15,036 nt of DNA from S010-17 sp036478895 (GTDB lineage Bacteria > Bacteroidota > Bacteroidia > Flavobacteriales > Flavobacteriaceae). Shown piece by piece: positions 13,733 to 15,036 of the stretch (position 1 is the stretch's first letter; every line of letters starts with the position of its first letter). Made by a program: the position numbers and the translations under genes. The stretch lies in assembly GCA_036478895.1 (NCBI GenBank), contig JAZGEV010000120.1:1-15036 (forward strand), read 5' to 3'. The notes below the pieces were generated by a model that saw nothing but the letters and a program-made list of their open reading frames with translations, did no database searches and was not told where the DNA came from.

Positions 13733-14515
13733 ATGGCAATAGCAAAATGGTTAGGTACAAGTTTAGGATGGGCATTTTTCGGTCCAATAGGCGCTTTAAT
13801 AGGTTTTGCACTAGGTAGTGCAATTGATAAAGCGGATCCTAATCAAAAAAGAATACAATATAATCCTAAAAGAAAAACACAACGTCAGCAAAGACCAACC
13901 CGTAGAGAAAGAGATCAACGACAGCAAGATAACACCAAGCCAGGTGATTTTGAAATAAGTTTTTTAATTCTTGCGGCAGTTATTATTAAAGCTGATAATA
14001 CCGTTGATAAAAGAGAATTAGATTATGTTCGTCAGCATTTCATCAAAATTTATGGCAGTAGAAAAGCCGAAAATGCCTTTAAATTATTTAATGGTATAAT
14101 GAAAAAGAAAGTTGCAACAACGGCTGTTTGTGCTCAAATACGCGAACATATGGATCACGCATCGCGCTTGCAATTGATTCATTTTTTATTCGGTATTTCA
14201 AAAGCAGATGGCAATGTTCATGATGCCGAAGTTGAAGAAATTAGAAAAATTGCTGGATATTTATATGTAAGTGATCGCGATTTTAAATCCATAAAAGCGA
14301 TGTTTTATGATGAGAAAAAATCAGCTTATGAAATTTTAGAGATAAGCAAAGCAGCTACTAATGATGAGGTTAAAAAGGCTTACCGTAAAATGGTTAAAAA
14401 ACATCACCCAGATAAGTTACAGCATTTAGGAGAAGAGCACGTAAAAGTAGCTCAAGAAAAATTCCGTAAAATTCAAGAAGCTTATGAAATTATTGGTAAA
14501 GAACGCGGATTGTAG
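13733..14515 (+). CDS. DjlA-like protein: N-terminal hydrophobic segment, TerB domain, C-terminal J domain
   Basis: A 260-residue protein with the layout of the membrane-anchored DnaK co-chaperone DjlA. Residues 5-31 form a Gly-rich hydrophobic segment (LGWAFFGPIGALIGFALGSA) likely to span the inner membrane. Residues 38-70 are a basic Gln/Arg-rich linker. Residues 73-190 are a TerB-type all-helical domain with its repeated acidic motifs KADNTVDKREL (86-96) and KADGNVHDAEV (157-167). Residues 197-258 are a complete J domain with the HPD tripeptide at 225-227, needed to stimulate DnaK ATPase. Nothing is missing, so it should be active; clients are unknown. It probably forms its own transcript: a promoter precedes it, no same-strand gene follows in the window, and I see no terminator in the 144 bp after it. 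Confidence 0.92.
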   Translation: MAIAKWLGTSLGWAFFGPIGALIGFALGSAIDKADPNQKRIQYNPKRKTQRQQRPTRRERDQRQQDNTKPGDFEISFLILAAVIIKADNTVDKRELDYVRQHFIKIYGSRKAENAFKLFNGIMKKKVATTAVCAQIREHMDHASRLQLIHFLFGISKADGNVHDAEVEEIRKIAGYLYVSDRDFKSIKAMFYDEKKSAYEILEISKAATNDEVKKAYRKMVKKHHPDKLQHLGEEHVKVAQEKFRKIQEAYEIIGKERGL

Positions 14516-14518
14516 TTT

Positions 14519-14545
14519 TGTTCAATGTTCAGTATATGGTGTTCA
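14519..14545 (+). repeat. three TGTTCA repeats downstream of the DjlA-like gene
   Basis: TGTTCA occurs at 14519-14524, 14526-14531 and 14540-14545 in the non-coding gap 14516-14659. The rest of this gap shows no gene or convincing terminator. The copies are irregularly spaced, and a functional role is not indicated. Confidence 0.3.
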
Positions 14546-14659
14546 GTTTTCTTTATTAAACGAAAGGATGAGGTATTAAATAGTAGTAACCTGATTTCGA
14601 TCTAAGCTTAATTTTCAGGACTCAAAGCCAGCGTGAATTTAATTTTCTTTATGTGAATT

Positions 14660-14938
14660 TTACAAGTCACGCAAATATTTTTTTGACATCCAAAAAGTAG
14701 CAAATGGAATTAAAGAGCATATGAGTACAATGATTAAATCTTTATAAGTCCATTTTAACTCTTTTTTTATTAGAATAGCCAAAACTACATAGGCTATTGC
14801 AAGGAAACCATGTGGATAGCCCATTAGTTTTACCATAATATCATTTTCCCAGTTGTATTTAAGAGGTAAACCAATTACAATTAATAGAATAAACGAGATT
14901 CCTTCAAGTAATGCAATAATTTTAAATGTTTTAATCAT
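14660..14938 (-). CDS. small integral membrane protein, DUF3817 family
   Basis: A 92-residue inner-membrane protein with three hydrophobic helices at about 5-26, 43-61 and 69-85. The motifs FKIIALLEGISFILLIVIGLP (5-25) and VKLMGYPHGFLAIAY (36-50), with the conserved Glu13 and His43, are the signature of DUF3817, found widely as small stand-alone membrane proteins. No function has been established that I know of. It is a single minus-strand gene: the DjlA-like gene ends convergently 144 bp to its left, and a terminator lies to its right. A weak -33/-7 pair precedes it at 14950-14977. Confidence 0.9.
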   Translation of the reverse strand: MIKTFKIIALLEGISFILLIVIGLPLKYNWENDIMVKLMGYPHGFLAIAYVVLAILIKKELKWTYKDLIIVLICSLIPFATFWMSKKYLRDL

Positions 14939-14949
14939 TTTAATGTTTT

Positions 14950-14977
14950 ATAAAATAGTAACTAATTCAGTTTCCAA
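14950..14977 (-). promoter_or_regulatory. weak candidate promoter of the DUF3817 gene
   Basis: On the minus strand TTG (14977-14975), a 17-bp spacer and TATTTTAT (14957-14950) resemble the Bacteroidota pattern, but two -7 positions differ. Its position, 12 bp before the start codon, is reasonable. Confidence 0.25.
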
Positions 14978-14986
14978 TGTTGTATT

Positions 14987-15025
14987 AAAAAATCCGTTTC
15001 TAAAATCATTAGAAACGGATTTTTT
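14987..15025. terminator. strong bidirectional intrinsic terminator
   Basis: Bases 14987-15002 and 15010-15025 form a perfect 16-bp stem (core TCCGTTTCTA/TAGAAACGGA) with a 7-nt loop. It has six A on one side and six T on the other, so it has the form of a rho-independent terminator on both strands. As no plus-strand gene is near, it most likely ends a minus-strand gene lying right of the window and insulates the DUF3817 gene. Confidence 0.8.
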
Positions 15026-15036
15026 ATATTTTTATA

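Noticed and set aside
14631..14672. GCGTGA ... TCACGC inverted repeat across the end of the DUF3817 gene
   Set aside because: The arms are 6 bp with a 30-nt loop, and one arm is within coding sequence; too weak for a terminator or operator.
1..15036. CRISPR array, tRNA, rRNA, insertion sequence or prophage
   Set aside because: No regularly spaced direct repeats, cloverleaf RNA or transposase, integrase or phage-like proteins were seen on either strand.

Overview
This window looks like ordinary chromosome of a Bacteroidota bacterium, most likely a marine-type member of the Flavobacteriaceae. Supporting signs are the strongly AT-rich sequence, A-rich leaders without Shine-Dalgarno sites, promoter-like sites of the TTTG-N(~20)-TAnnTTTG type, and a DUF5686 outer-membrane protein. 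A Prc/Tsp protease with a lipoprotein neighbour, a patatin-Omp85 fusion and a bacilliredoxin fit the same picture. There are no rRNA or tRNA genes, transposases, phage genes or CRISPR arrays, and codon use appears uniform.

Layout. Bases 2-2143 (+) hold the 3' part of a DUF5686 beta-barrel gene that enters from the left edge. It converges, with only 7 bp between stop codons, on a minus-strand pair: a tail-specific protease (4905-2776) followed by a small lipoprotein gene (2750-2151). A 378-bp divergent intergenic region (4906-5283) carries back-to-back promoters and a palindromic REP/MITE-like repeat. To its right runs a plus-strand series: uvrC (GTG start at 5284), a patatin-Omp85 fusion (7135-9351), a GT4-like glycosyltransferase (9356-10468) and an enoyl-CoA hydratase (10492-11268). 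The last three are closely spaced and probably co-transcribed. A separate unit encodes an Aer-type PAS protein with a long acidic tail (11380-12372). It converges on a minus-strand HD phosphohydrolase (13057-12404).

Upstream of the HD gene lies a bacilliredoxin gene (13627-13217, minus). Three hairpins stand between the two, including a 21-bp perfect stem that ends only 20 nt before the HD start codon. The bacilliredoxin gene is divergent from a DjlA-like TerB/DnaJ protein gene (13733-14515). Their -7 boxes are 12 bp apart, and an 18-bp perfect palindrome sits in the bacilliredoxin leader. A DUF3817 membrane protein (14938-14660, minus) and a strong bidirectional terminator (14987-15025) close the window.

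Functionally the genes are mostly housekeeping: envelope biogenesis and quality control (DUF5686, Prc, lipoprotein, patatin-Omp85, glycosyltransferase), DNA repair (UvrC), nucleotide hydrolysis (HD), thiol redox (bacilliredoxin), chaperone activity (DjlA-like) and lipid metabolism (enoyl-CoA hydratase). I see no clear undescribed multi-gene system. The items most worth a second look are the orphan Aer-type PAS protein, the hairpin cluster between the bacilliredoxin and HD genes, the divergent promoter with its palindrome, and the REP-like element.
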